64,000 nucleotides of DNA. Source: Hyparrhenia diplandra. Taxonomy: Eukaryota; Streptophyta; Magnoliopsida; Poales; Poaceae. Positions 22,108 through 33,524 of the stretch are shown in pieces. The stretch is taken from the NCBI GenBank assembly GCA_015847255.1, contig JADLZK010009200.1, positions 85,085 to 149,084 of the forward strand, given 5' to 3'. The notes below the pieces were generated by a model. It did not search any database. It was given only the letters and a program-made list of their open reading frames with translations, and was not told the DNA's origin. A program made the position numbers and the translations under genes. Position 1 is the stretch's first letter; every line of letters begins with the position of its first letter.

Positions 22108-22310
22108 GATCCAAGCAAAGTGAAAGTAAATGAATTGACTTATTTGCATGGAATATTCAGTCATCACTCATGTTCTATCTATTACTTCTATTTCTAATGG
22201 CAGTTTGATAAGAATGCCAGTGAAGTTACTTAGACATGATACTCTAACTTCACTGGCAGATCCATTTCAGTCCAAAAGAACTCCTAAATGACCTCAATAT
22301 ATTCAGTGCT

Positions 22311-22373
22311 TGCACAGAAAGAGCATTATGGTTGCTGGTTATAAATAATGCACAGAAAGAGCATTATGGTTGC
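22311..22373. repeat. 25-bp direct repeat with a 13-bp spacer
   Basis: The 25-mer starting TGCACAGAAAGAGC occupies 22311-22335 and, unchanged, 22349-22373. The spacer reads TGGTTATAAATAA. Confidence 0.8.
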
Positions 22374-22474
22374 CTTTCCTATAGGTTTTGAGCATGATTT
22401 TCTTAGCAAAGATATGTTCAGTGAAGTAGACTGACCTTTTAGACCATCACACTTTTCAGCCACAACAAGGTTGC

Positions 22475-22549
22475 ACCTTCATCTAGTTCACAGCCACTTA
22501 GGAAGGCTTCTAACCTTCATCTAGTTCACAGCCACTTAGGAAGGCTTCT
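22475..22549. repeat. 37-bp tandem duplication
   Basis: A 37-bp unit starting ACCTTCATCTAGTTCACAGC occurs at 22475-22511 and again at 22513-22549 with a single base between. It abuts the 3' side of the gene fragment that follows. Confidence 0.85.
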
Positions 22550-23070
22550 CTATTCTCTTTGCTCTTGATGAACACTTGAAATGCTTTTTTTTTTCTTCCT
22601 TGGTCACTTCCATTGTGCTTAGAACTGATATGCACCTTGTGATCGAAAAGTCAGCCTCTTTTTCTTTTGTAGCAGGCTCTTCTTTTGCAGCTTCATCCTT
22701 AGCTTGTTTATTCTTCATCTCAAGATACCGCTCCATCATGCTTTCCACTCTTGAACTCTTACTATCCTTCTTTTCTTCTTTTTCTTGTCTCTTCTTTTCT
22801 ATCAAAGCCCGCCTTCTTTGCTCTTCAGTCACACCTCTTGACTCCTCAGCTGGAGCTTCTTCTTCTCTTGTGATTCTTGGGTCATCGAGCAGCAGACAAT
22901 CTGTTTCTTCTCTCTTTGAACTCTTGGGTCATCAAGCAACACAACATTAGATTCTTCCAAATCAGTTTTTTCCAATTCTTGTACTAGTCTCAGGGGTTCC
23001 TCATCCATTGAATCAAGAGAAGTGCAATTGTGTGTTCCCTCAACAAGATTCCCTATATAAGATAGAGGCG
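22536..23070 (-). pseudogene. Myb-like / NAM-associated C-terminal domain gene fragment
   Basis: The minus strand encodes a Glu/Lys-rich helical region (RRRALIEKKRQEKEEKK, then MMERYLEMKNKQAKDEAAKE, then ADFSITRCISVLSTMEVTKEEK). This resembles the C-terminal domain of the plant 'NAM-associated' or L10-interacting Myb-like proteins, many of which belong to PIF/Harbinger-related families. The upstream portion (LVQELEKTDLEESNVV) lies in a different frame that stops at about 22829, so the reading is broken. The DNA-binding part is absent. Neighbouring tandem duplications and a small repeat of 'CTTGGGTCATC(G/A)AGCA' suggest a decaying copy. The family assignment is moderate. Confidence 0.5.
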
Positions 23071-23179
23071 ATGCAATGCAATCATGCATGAGGGCAATAC
23101 CGTATAAAACCAACATTGTTGAGTTGAAAGGTAAACAATAAACACTAGTATGAATTAGCAGTTAACACCTATATACTGA

Positions 23180-23990
23180 GCAAAACGGTGAAGCTACCGA
23201 ATCCGAGAGAGATAAAAAAATATCGAACCTTTGATTCCTATGTTCAAGACAAGCAGCCAGTATTCTTAGTGCCTTAGAAAAGAAAAACGTACCGATTTTT
23301 CACCGATTAATTTTAACATGCGTTACAATAACTCGGCCAGCCTTAAACCGGCATTTCAATTGGATGTTCTCGGTTACCAAAGATCGGTAGCTCCACATAA
23401 CGATCAAGTACTACCGTAAGATTTCAAGTATTTCGCCTCGAGAGGGTGAATATGAAACAACTTGGCCGTCGGCTAGTGTGAACTAATAGAATGGCAAACA
23501 CAAGGTACCAGCCTAGCAAAACAAGCAATTAGTCACCGCATCTCAGAAGTAGCAATAGAAGCAAATACTCAAAATGCCTTTGTATTGTTAAGAATCCGCC
23601 ATAGGAGTACGAACCACCGAGCACACAAGTAGGCACGAAGAGAATGTTGGGAGGAATGGAGGCTCTCTATTATTGAGTCACTTACATGGATGGATTTACA
23701 ATGGGGGATAGCCCCTATTTATAGGGAGAGACCATGGGTGGCACTCCCCAAATATCTCCTCGAGATATTTCCTCCCTAGATATGACCACCACACTCTAGA
23801 GTCTTCTCATGTCCACTAGAGTCCCACCAGAGTCCACCGTACTCTTCTCTTATTCCCTAGAGTGCTGGATATTTTCCTCCTTGCTTTGAGATTCACCCAC
23901 ACACATGATTTCACAAGAAGTATGATAATATATACAATCTACAGGATTTGCTGTAGTGATGTTCCATCCTGTGCAGGTGCACAGCTTCAA
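23180..23990 (-). mobile_element. Possible LTR fragment, antisense
   Basis: On the minus strand the sequence CCTATAAATAGGGGC (about 23720-23735) is a strong TATA box like those in grass LTR promoters. It is followed by a leader-like stretch toward 23640. I could not find both LTR ends, a primer-binding site or a partner LTR, so this may be a solo or truncated LTR, or an unrelated promoter. Confidence 0.3.
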
Positions 23991-24299
23991 ATGCTTTTTT
24001 CATAGGCTAAGAACCACTTGGGAAAATAACTGTGCTCATGTCTTGGGCCTCTCTGGAGACTAGATGAAGTTATTTCCAGCCGCAACAAAAGTTCAGAGGG
24101 ACATTTCAACGATTTCATTGCTGACTTCAGTTGCTCAAAAGGGCATAGCAAAAGTTGCTCCAGCCACATAACAGTCAGTACTACCAGAAGATTTCAAGTA
24201 TTTCAAGTCTCTCTCCCAGATCTAGAGAGAGACGGGAGGGCTATACGATGAACCAAGAACCTAGGCAAGACGAGGAAGGAGAGAACAGATCACCGGCGA

Positions 24300-24375
24300 G
24301 AAGGAGATCGATGTCGTCGCCGTCGCCGTCGCCGTCGCCGTCGTCATCGTCGTCGCCGTCGCCTCGCCGTCACCT
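24300..24375. repeat. (TCGCCG)n-type simple repeat
   Basis: A run of 'tcgccg' units with 'tcgtca' variants. It makes Ser/Pro-rich open frames on the plus strand that should not be taken as a gene. Confidence 0.75.
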
Positions 24376-24686
24376 CGCGGTCGTCTCGCGCCGCCAACCC
24401 CGCGGTCGCCTCGCCGTCACCTCGCGGTCGTCTCGCGCCGCCACCCATGGTCGCTCGCGTCGCCCGCACACGGATTCGAGCCTGAGGGTCTGTGGTCAGG
24501 ATCGATGTCGGGCCCGGAAGGGGGTTTCGACACCAAACCGAGCCCGTTTCCAATCCGGGCCGGACTAGATTTGGAAACGGGCCGCTTGGATCCGCTCGGA
24601 ACCGAGGCCGTTCCGGGCCATTCCAGGCCGAACCGAACGAGCCCTAAACAATCTTTAAACGGACAGTGGACTTGATGTTTTCTGTG

Positions 24687-25727
24687 GGAAAAAGTACTTT
24701 TTGGTCCCTCATTGAAAGTCAGATTTTGGTCGCCAATCTCAAACCGGAAAAGCGGGTCCCTCAACTTTTTGAAACCGTGCAGATTTCGTCCCTCGGCGGT
24801 TTTGGACGGTGGTTTCGCTACAGTAACTCCGGTTTTGCTACAGTGACCGTGGTTTCGTTTTTTTTTTTTTTATTTATTTCGGCTGAATCTTTCAAAAATC
24901 ATAGTAAATCACAGAAAATTCATAAAAGAAAAATCAATTTTGTTGGACTCCACATGAGTAGAGCTACGCAATGAATATATAATATGATATACTTTTGTAC
25001 AAAGTTTTTTGCTAGAAGGTTTTGCCTTTTTTTTTTATTTCAACTCAATTTTTAAAAATCATAGTAAATTACAGAAAAATTATAAAATAAGAAATTCAAT
25101 TTTGTTGGACTCGCATGAGGCGCGCAATAACACAAAGACGTAGTTACTGTGGCTCTTTAAGCCTAGGTTAGGTTAGCTAGGTTTTTTCGTCTTGATCCGC
25201 ACGCACGCGAGTCAGTAAACCCGATGGATCCTGGCCAATAAATTAAATAGTACACCTATATATCTTTATTGTGTAAATATGCTCATGTGGAGTCTAGCAA
25301 AATTATTTTTTCAATTTTAGGATTTTTTTATAATTTATTATAATTTTTAAATATTGAGTTGAAATAAATAAAAAGAAAAAGGCAAAACCTTCATAGCAAA
25401 ATTTTTATATTAAAGTATACCATATTATATATTCATTGCGTAGCTCTACTCATGTGGAGTCCAACAAAATTGGATTTTCTATTTTATGAATTTTTCAGCG
25501 GATTTACTATGATTTTGAAAGATACACCGAAATAAATAAAAAAAGAAAAACGAAACCACGGTCACTGTAGAAAACCGGAGTTATCAGAGCGAAACCACCG
25601 TCCAAAACCGCCGAGGGACGAAATCTGCACGGTTTCAAAAGTTGAGGGATCCGCTTTTGTCCGATTTTGAAGTTGAGGGACCAAAATCGACTTTCGCAAA
25701 GTTGGGGACCGGCCGTAGACTTTTTCC
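24687..25727. mobile_element. Complete 1041-bp long-TIR Mutator-like MITE
   Basis: The ends read GGAAAAAGT inward from both sides. The terminal inverted repeats run at least 190 bp, including the shared stretch GAAACCGTGCAGATTTCGTC and CCTCGGCGGTTTTGGACGGT. TTTTCTGTG is duplicated exactly at 24678-24686 and 25728-25736; a 9-bp target duplication is the hallmark of Mutator-like elements. The interior is AT-rich and itself folds back (the phrase 'ccacatgagtagagctacg' recurs inverted near 25440). No transposase or captured gene was recognised. A truncated relative lies at 129-1018. Confidence 0.9.
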
Positions 25728-25739
25728 TTTTCTGTGCGA

Positions 25740-28430
25740 TGCGTGAACAGGGTGCCGCACGTCCAGGGGCGGTCATATCCTATCCGATCCTAACCATTGC
25801 CCATCCAGATCGAGCCTTCAGTGTCCCAGTAGGGGTTTGAGACTGGAATCGAATATGCAGCCCATTGGGGGCTTCGTTTCCGTGTCCTATGGGAGCAATC
25901 TCGTAAATGATCATGGTGAGGTGCCGGAAACTGCGCCGCATCTCTACATTTTTCATTCACCGAGGAGGTTTGGGGGCACTCGAGTTCGTGGGCAGGTGGT
26001 GTCTGGCATTCACTGTCATGTTAATGAAGCCATTACGCCGGCTGGAGGAGTGGACTAGTGGTGGACTGGTGGGAGTCATCATCACTGAAAAAGCTCTAGA
26101 CAACAAACAGTGACTGTGGCCTGCTTCTTCGTGTGCGTATGCTGTAAGCTGAAACATTTAGAAGGAACGAATTGAAGAAGTTTCTACGGGTGGTTGTTGA
26201 CGCCGGTCAGGTGTTTAGCCTAATCAAGTAGATGTGGGGGCCATTGAGATGGTAACAATCTTATTTTCTGTGAATTGGTCATTATTGTTACTATTTCTGT
26301 AGAAACATCTACCTACTTAGATGAATGATATAGCAGTGCTCCAACCAGCCAGTCGAAAGAAGAAAAAAAATCACAATTCTTATCTGGCCAATTGATGCAT
26401 GTGTTCCTCTGGAAAAGGAAATTAGTAGTATAGACAGCTGTTGTAAATTTAGTTAGTGCAGTAATAAGATAGTACTTCCTGTGTATTTGAAAAGTGGTCT
26501 AACCAAGTATGTTTTACTGAAACCGTATGACCTAACGTGCCATGACAAGTTGTTGATAAATAATTTAGAGAATTTAAGCGTCTACATGTTACTGACAGCG
26601 GCAAGTGCTTGGGTCAACTCTTTAACCAAAACACCCAGCGTGGAATGTTGGTTGTTGCCTTGTCTTCGAAGCGATAACGCTTTGCATAGCCCACAGCTTC
26701 TCGTGGTCCATGTGCATCCGATTGAAGAAGGAACGACAAAAATATTGGTGACTCTTGCGTAGTGCCGCAACAACAGATCAAGCAATTCCCAATTTTGGTC
26801 GGTCCTAAGAAATCTTCTGGGCTCTGAAGTCTGAAAGCAACGAACTAGAGCCCAACTCCACAAATTTCAGTCAGTTGAACGTAATTCAAAAAGTATGGTC
26901 CAGGTAATTCTGAAGCACAGGTATAAGAAGCTCACCAAGTGAAGATAAAAAAAGAAGAAGCTCACCAATGTTCAATGTCGTCATTCTTGCAGACACAAAA
27001 CACTAAGAACCAATGCAGTCACCACAGGCAAATTTAAATGATGCAAATACCACGAGATAACATATTTGCCAAGCTTGCTCTGTCAGCCCGGCTTTGTCAG
27101 CCATTCTCTCGCAACAAAACAGCATAAGCTGGCCGATCAGCCTAATCAAGCAACTCTGCACCTATCTAATTCAGCTTGGATTGAAAGCTTACGCTGTTGA
27201 AACCATCGCAATCGCAAGTAGGGGTACCAGCAGCACATAGCAGCCGGTACCAGTAGCACATAGCAGCCGGGAGATGCAGGACCGGGCGATGAAATAAGTC
27301 AGCTGAGCCATATCATGTTCACCAACCATCAACCAACCAGTGGACCAAGATGCAAACTGAAGTGTCATACAGTATAATGCTTCATCTCAACAAGCAAGCG
27401 AAATTAATGGGCTATGTACCCCAACCTAGTAGTTCTATAAAAAAGCAAGCAAAATGAATGAGCTATGATCCCCAACCCCATGACATGAGTCTGAATAGTG
27501 AATTGCAAGCTACAGCACATTGTTGAGACCTGTTGCCAGTTGTTGGCATGTAGATTCTTAATTTGTTTTATAGCCGAAAGCTTAGTACTGTAACATGCAT
27601 GTGAAAATAGAATATGCAAGACTTACCTACCAATGCAACCATGACAAAGAGATGTATAGTGTATACATCTCAAATCTAAAAAGGCATTGTAACAATAATT
27701 ATCACCAGTAAAAATAATCCATACAACGCACCGACCGGTGTACAAATAAACAAAAAACTTCGCAAGAGAGACTCGACTCAACTCATAGATTACAGTAAGC
27801 TCATTATATATCGAAAATAACCACCAAATTAACAATCTGCAGCAGTACATCTTTAGTCCCTAATCTACTAGAACAAATAAATTTAGGCATTGGACAAGAG
27901 AGGTAGTAAGGCAAGGTTGCCTATCTGTAGAACAAAAGTGTCTAAATAAATAGCTGGGCAAAGCTCTCCAGCAAGCAGGTGCATATTTCCTGACCCATAA
28001 ATACTTCTGATTTGCTCTTCAGACCCAAAGTTAAAGGAGCGCAAGAAACCGGCATACACCTCCTTGAAAGCAACCGTAGACCAAACTCCAGTCTTGCACC
28101 TTGCATCAGATTCCCTGTGCAATATTCCAGCAAAGTTAGAACATGAAAATGACCAAGTAGAACAACAAAATTACTAGTTTTATTAGTTCCAAATATATTA
28201 TTTTTCTGCATAAAAGGAATAACACAGTTCCATGTTAGTGGTAACACATTCAAACAACATTTTTTTTCTATTTCAGTATTGTTAACAAAATGAATGTGTT
28301 TAGTAGCCCATGGTCCACAATGCAAGATTGATGTTTGTTGCAACAAAATGATCCCACATTCCTCATCATTCTATTAAATGTAAAAAGATAACATGTTTCT
28401 CAAGACAAACTCTTGTACTACAATGCAAGC
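25740..28430. other. Intergenic or distal 3' region of the translocator gene
   Basis: No gene is supported. Small open frames occur on both strands. Minus-strand sequence around 27880-28120 has moderate GC and an open stretch, possibly a spliced 3' UTR exon of the translocator at 28533-29606, but this is a guess. A strong direct-repeat scar lies at 26925-26968. Confidence 0.4.
26925..26968. repeat. 14-bp direct repeat flanking an A-rich 16-mer
   Basis: AAGAAGCTCACCAA occurs at 26925-26938 and 26955-26968, identical. Between them is GTGAAGATAAAAAAAG. It has the same architecture as the scars at 1852, 11476 and 59445. Confidence 0.7.
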
Positions 28431-28532
28431 TAAGAACAAGCACTTCTCTTACATGTAAGTGACAATAGTAGCAATAGCATGAATGGATCAAGAACCAACC
28501 AATATGGGGAAGGCAGGATGAGATCTGGAACT

Positions 28533-29606
28533 CTAAGCCTGATTGTCGCTCTTGCGATCACTGTGCCCATCGCGCTCCTGCAAGAGCGACCCAGCCTCCT
28601 CATCTGCCTGGGTGGCTTTCTTCTGGGCCTCCTTAGCCTTGAGCGCCTGCAGCTTGACATGATTGTAGTAGCCCACCCCTAAAAACGCGATCCCGTACCC
28701 AAACAGGTTGATCGGGGTGACGGTGTCCCGGATCACGGACCACGAGAAGGCAATCAACAGCCAGTCCTTGACGACTCCGGCGACGTTCATGGTCAGCGCC
28801 GAGGTCTTGCCGACTAGCAGGAAGACGGCAAGGTTGAGCGCAAAGGCGCAGAGCGAGTTGGTCCCAAAGATGAAGAAATCCGGTTGGAAGGTGCCGACGG
28901 CGCGCAGCCTGGGCAGCTCGACGAAGGCCCATGGCACGACGAGGAAGCAGAAGCAGCACGGGGCGACGTAGTAGAGCGAGGTGATAGGGTTGAGCGAGAT
29001 GCCCTTGGACGTGAGCAGGATCTGGATGAGCACGAGCCTTGTGGCCTCGAAGGCGACGGCGGCGAGCTGCAGCGCGACGCCGCGCACGTCGAAGCGCGCC
29101 TCGCCGTAGGCGGCGATGGCGACGCCGAAGGAGATGGAGAGCATGTTGAGCATGGAGGAGGACCTGAAGGTCTCCTTCTTGAAGAGGACGCCGATGGAGT
29201 ATACGGCGACGGGCATGAGCGCCTTGAGCATCTGGATGAAGGAGACGGAGAGGTAGATGTAGGCGGAGTTGGAGAACCAGAGCGACATGGCGTAGAGCGC
29301 GCCGATGGGGACGACGGAGGAGGTGTAGAGCTGCGGCGTCATGGAGGGCGAGGTGGGGAGGTCGACGACTCGGAGGACGCGGACGAGCGCGACGGCGAGG
29401 GACGAGCAGAAGCCCATGTGCACCATGGTGAGCGAGATGGGGAAGGGCCAGTTGTACATCTTGGGGTCGAGGATGTACTTGTTGTAGACGATGACGGAGA
29501 AGGAGAGGAAGATCCACACCGCCACGTAGAAGTAGGAGAGGAGCACCTTCCGGAGCACCGAGTCCGACATGCCGCCGGCGACGCCGCCGCCGCCGTCCCG
29601 CCCCAT
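28533..29606 (-). CDS. Probable sugar-phosphate/phosphate translocator (TPT/NST family)
   Basis: Intact single-exon frame of 357 residues, beginning MGRDGGGG at 29606. The open frame extends further upstream, but that part is Pro/Leu-rich and looks like leader. Multiple hydrophobic segments typical of the drug/metabolite transporter fold are evident from about residue 20 on. Characteristic blocks are YNKYILDPKMYNWPFPISLT, FIQMLKALMPVAVYS, FGVAIAAYGE, LTMNVAGVVKDWLLI and NLFGYGIAFLGVGYYNHVKL. This pattern matches the plant group of At3g17430-like putative translocators, usually placed in Golgi or other endomembranes rather than plastids. No transit peptide is evident. The hydrophilic C-terminus (KAKEAQKKATQADEE) faces the cytosol in the family model. 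The substrate cannot be read from sequence. No frame break was seen, in contrast to several other genes here. Confidence 0.9.
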   Translation of the reverse strand: MGRDGGGGVAGGMSDSVLRKVLLSYFYVAVWIFLSFSVIVYNKYILDPKMYNWPFPISLTMVHMGFCSSLAVALVRVLRVVDLPTSPSMTPQLYTSSVVPIGALYAMSLWFSNSAYIYLSVSFIQMLKALMPVAVYSIGVLFKKETFRSSSMLNMLSISFGVAIAAYGEARFDVRGVALQLAAVAFEATRLVLIQILLTSKGISLNPITSLYYVAPCCFCFLVVPWAFVELPRLRAVGTFQPDFFIFGTNSLCAFALNLAVFLLVGKTSALTMNVAGVVKDWLLIAFSWSVIRDTVTPINLFGYGIAFLGVGYYNHVKLQALKAKEAQKKATQADEEAGSLLQERDGHSDRKSDNQA

Positions 29607-29942
29607 GCTGCTGCCGCCGCCGCCGCCGCCCTGCTGCTGCTGGTCCTCGGGGTGGGGGTCGGGGCGCAGCAGCAGGAGGAGGAGGAGAAGGGGGACGAGC
29701 AGGCGTTGGTGGCGGCGGATCTGGATCCGGAGGTGGAGAGGGCTGTGAAAGCAGGCGCGGCGCGAGGGTGGAGGCCGAGCAGGAGGAGGACAGGGCGGAT
29801 CTGAGGATTTGGGGAAGAGGTCGGGATGGGTCGGGGGTTTAGGTGAGGGGAGGGCGTGGACTGGGCGCGGTGGCCACGTGGACAATCGTCTCGTGTTCGC
29901 AACTCGCAGGCATGTTTGGTGGGATATCAATTTCTTTTTCAT

Positions 29943-30443
29943 TTTAAAATAGGTAGAATAAAAGAGCGATTTAGGGATTAGTTTACGTTGAAATTTTAAT
30001 GAGGGCCTTTGACTAGTCTTTCCTTTGTTTTTTTTCGGAAAATTGATAAGGTGGATCGGTTGTGACGTCGTACCGCGTGAGCACTATAGGCAGTGCTCCA
30101 CTGCTCCATGTAATAGATTGATGATCAACTAGGAAATCTAACTTTTACGGTGTAGTTAGATATAATGTCTATGTCTACATATATATATTTATCTTTTAAT
30201 TGTAGTTCACTTTGGCTTTTCTAGATTCATTTCTTTTGCTATGTATATAGACATAGTGTATAACTAGGTGCATAGTAAAATCAATGTGGAAAAGTCAAAG
30301 TGAACTATAATTTGAAATGGAGGGAATACTACTCTATTCGTTCCTAATTGACTACGTCTGAAAAGGTCAAAATGGCTTACAATATTGAACGAAAGGAGTG
30401 AAATTAATGTATCTAGTATTTTCTTATAATTTAGTATTGGTAC

Positions 30444-30477
<34 letters not shown>

Positions 30478-33196
30478 ACAGGGTACGAAGAGAGTTTGTA
30501 TTTGCTCATCTAACGTCCTTGATCAAGCTATTTCTGCCAAAATCCACCTCACTGTTTTCTCAAGGAGAACATTTACAGCCATTTAAATATTTTGCTATGC
30601 TTCCATTTTCTTTAGGTTTTAAAAACATCCTTGCTATGTTGCCATGGGTTTAAGAGACTTAAATACTTGATTCATGCTTGCATTTTACATGTATTTCATC
30701 TTCTATAGTAAGACAAATAAACATTTGGAATAGACAGCTACTCCTCAAATAGCTAAAATAGTTAACACATAAATTGATTATTAGTTATCTATATCTATAT
30801 CTATATCTATCTCTATAAGGAAGGGCATGTTTGGTTCAGCGTCACACCCCTGTCATGTCACACTTTCTCGCGGCCGCACAAAGTTATGCAAACTGTTTGG
30901 TTCGTCACTCAACGAAGGCCGCCACAAGCATCTCCAGTTCAAAAAGTCAAGATTCTCGCCACAAATGGTGGCGGCCATTTCTATCTCATCAAGTTCGGCG
31001 TAAGCTACAGATACGGTGTGGCGGATTGTGGCCGCAAAGCATACAACCCATAAATCTTGAAGATATTTTACCCATATTTCTATAAGTCTTGAAGACATTT
31101 TACCCTTATACTTTTACCTCTCTCAATATGCTTTGTGTCTCTCTTTGTATAGTATCATTTAGGATTTGAACGATCCTAGCTGATACGAGTTAAAACAGTG
31201 ATATTTGTGCATTCAGTTATGACACAAAATCTAAGTTCAATATAAAGTGTGTATTTGTACTACTGCCATAATCTCCACTTGTGTTCCTCAAATCCAAATC
31301 ATCACGAGTTATGCAGTGCGCCAGAGCCTCTCGTATAGAAGTCCATGGCTCCATCTGATAAAAAGATGAAGCATTCTTTGGAGCAAACGAGCTGCCTAGT
31401 GAGTTTTGACAGCTTTATATGTTTTTACCTACATGTACCGCTGCTTTTGGCTGAGGCCAACAATCTGTAGCCTGCATTGGTGAAGCCCTCCTACTATATG
31501 TCTCGTCCGGCGACAGCGACGGGCCAAGTCTCCAAAGGATTACACATGCGTCATATTCTTTGAATCACATACCAAGTCGTGTGCGCACAGGTTAAATTGA
31601 GACTTGGTCTGGCCGTGCAAAGCCCAGTCAGGCACAGAAAGGAAAACGATGGTAAAAAAAAAAGGGGAAAATAAAAAGGTTGATGATCCGTGGTTGTACA
31701 GTGACAAGCTCTGACCGACAGCGTGTCCTCAGAGACGACTGAGTCACAGCAACGGGTCGCGAGGGCATACCCACTCGGGCCAGTCCCGTGGCTCTTTCGC
31801 TTTATTTTAGTGCAAATCTCTCTGGTTTTTTTAACTGAATTTTCTCTCTGATTAGGGTGGAATGTGAATGCCTGACCAATCTGCCGAATTGCGCTGGCTT
31901 TTTGTATGCATTTAGACGACTACTCTCTCTCTCTCTGAGAGTCTGAGACAATGACAGCAACCAGTCGTATCAATAATTGGAGACAAAAAGAAAACATACT
32001 CCAGTCGTACTACACAAGTTGAGATAAAAAGCTCACCGAAATGTACAGTACTATTGTCAAGCTTCAGGTTCAAGGGTACAGACCTTTTCCTTGCCTGTAG
32101 AAACTCACTGTCAGGAATGCAGAGACACTGCTATCCGGGTACGGCGCACATACGTACAAAACTGTGTTCGTATACCAACGACAATCCGTTAGATAGTTGA
32201 TCACGTCGCGCAAGCAAAGCCGGCGTCAAGGTCCGACCAAAGCCAAAGCCAGGAGACACACGTACGCACGCGACGACGCTGAACGATTGCTTATCAGAAA
32301 ATTCAGCAGCAGTGGCCTGGATTCCTTCCGTGAAGCCGTCACGCTCCCGCGGGACCATATTACCCGGGCAACGGAAAAGAAGGCGACGCTTTTGACACGT
32401 TCCGCGGCGGAACAACTCGCGTCGCGCGCCGCCGGATATTCTGGGCGGAAATCGACCCGCCAACGCCCCGGGCCTCGGCTGCTCACGTACAGCTACGCTG
32501 CTACAGGACTACAAAGTACACGCCTACAGAGTGGGGCAACGCCGCCGGCCCGCCGGCCGGCGGCGGCGTCCTTCAGAGCCGACGACGGCAGGAGAGGGTA
32601 GTTGACCACCGCGCTAGGGTCCTAGGGGGAGACGTGCCAGGCCAGGCCAGGGCGGCCCGCTTGGGGAATGAGTGAGTGGCGGATTAGTTGGTTGGGTCTT
32701 GGGTGCGGTGCGGTTTGGTGGCGTGGCCCGGTCAGTGGAGGGAACGTGACGACTCGCCGTCGCTGTCGTTGTCGTCGTGGATGCTCTCCCCGGTGGCTAC
32801 GGCGTCCGTCCCGTCCGCTGCTGCACGCCGGAAGTAGTGGTTGCTTGAATGCCTCAGACTTGAGAGGGTAGGTACTCGTAGGTAGGCAGCGGTGGACGTG
32901 GACTGGCCGGCCCTCGATCGGTGTGGACGACCACGTCGCCACCGCGTTTTCTTTTCTTTTCAGACCTTTCCTAGCTAGCTGGTTTGTTTTCTACAGCGTG
33001 CCTGCTGCCAATTCGTGAGAGCGAGATCAAGTTTGTTTGAGCTATCCCATCATTAGTTCATCAATCACACAGTAATAAGTATAGGGGAATAAATAAATTC
33101 TTGGCGTTTGTTTGGCCGTTCCATGTATTTGTATGGGAATATGGGAATGGCTTAATTTTTAGCGTGGAACGTGGGAACGCCATCGTCTTCGTATGA
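29943..33196. other. Intergenic with MITE remnants and simple repeats
   Basis: A Stowaway-like remnant lies around 30170-30330 (TIR-like TAGTTCACTTTGGCTTTTC and its inverse near 30290), followed by 'ttcgttcctaattgactacg'. A poly(T) tract lies at about 30447-30476, a TATCTA microsatellite at about 30786-30815, and a short CT run near 31925. The GC-rich stretch 32130-32950 has overlapping open frames on both strands but no recognisable protein. Confidence 0.4.
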
Positions 33197-33524
33197 CTAG
33201 TCAGACTGAACACTACTCGCAGTTTCAGGCTCCACGTAGTACGTGTATATTGAAAAAAAATCAGAGCAGATTTGAAAGCCCATCACATAGGCCCACGAAA
33301 AGAAACTTCCTGGGCTGAACTGCACAAGGCAATGTGTCGCTCGGCAGGCACCATCTGGGCTGGGCCGAAAGCAGCCTGCCGATGGATCTCTCTCTCTGCC
33401 CAGCGTCTTGCGATGCAAGACATACGGCGGCCTCTATGTATTTCCTTCCGGTAAACAGCGTCGAGCAACTTAATTAATCCTTCTTGTTCCGTCCGCCGCC
33501 TACGAGGCTACGCCGAACTGCGGG

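Noticed and set aside
24155..24568. 137-codon Ser/Pro/Arg-rich frame
   Set aside because: Generated by a TCGCCG simple repeat and GC-rich flank.
28884..29804. 306-codon plus-strand frame
   Set aside because: Exact antisense of the translocator gene. Its Asp/Glu/Gly/His-rich translation is an artefact of complementing hydrophobic GC-rich codons.
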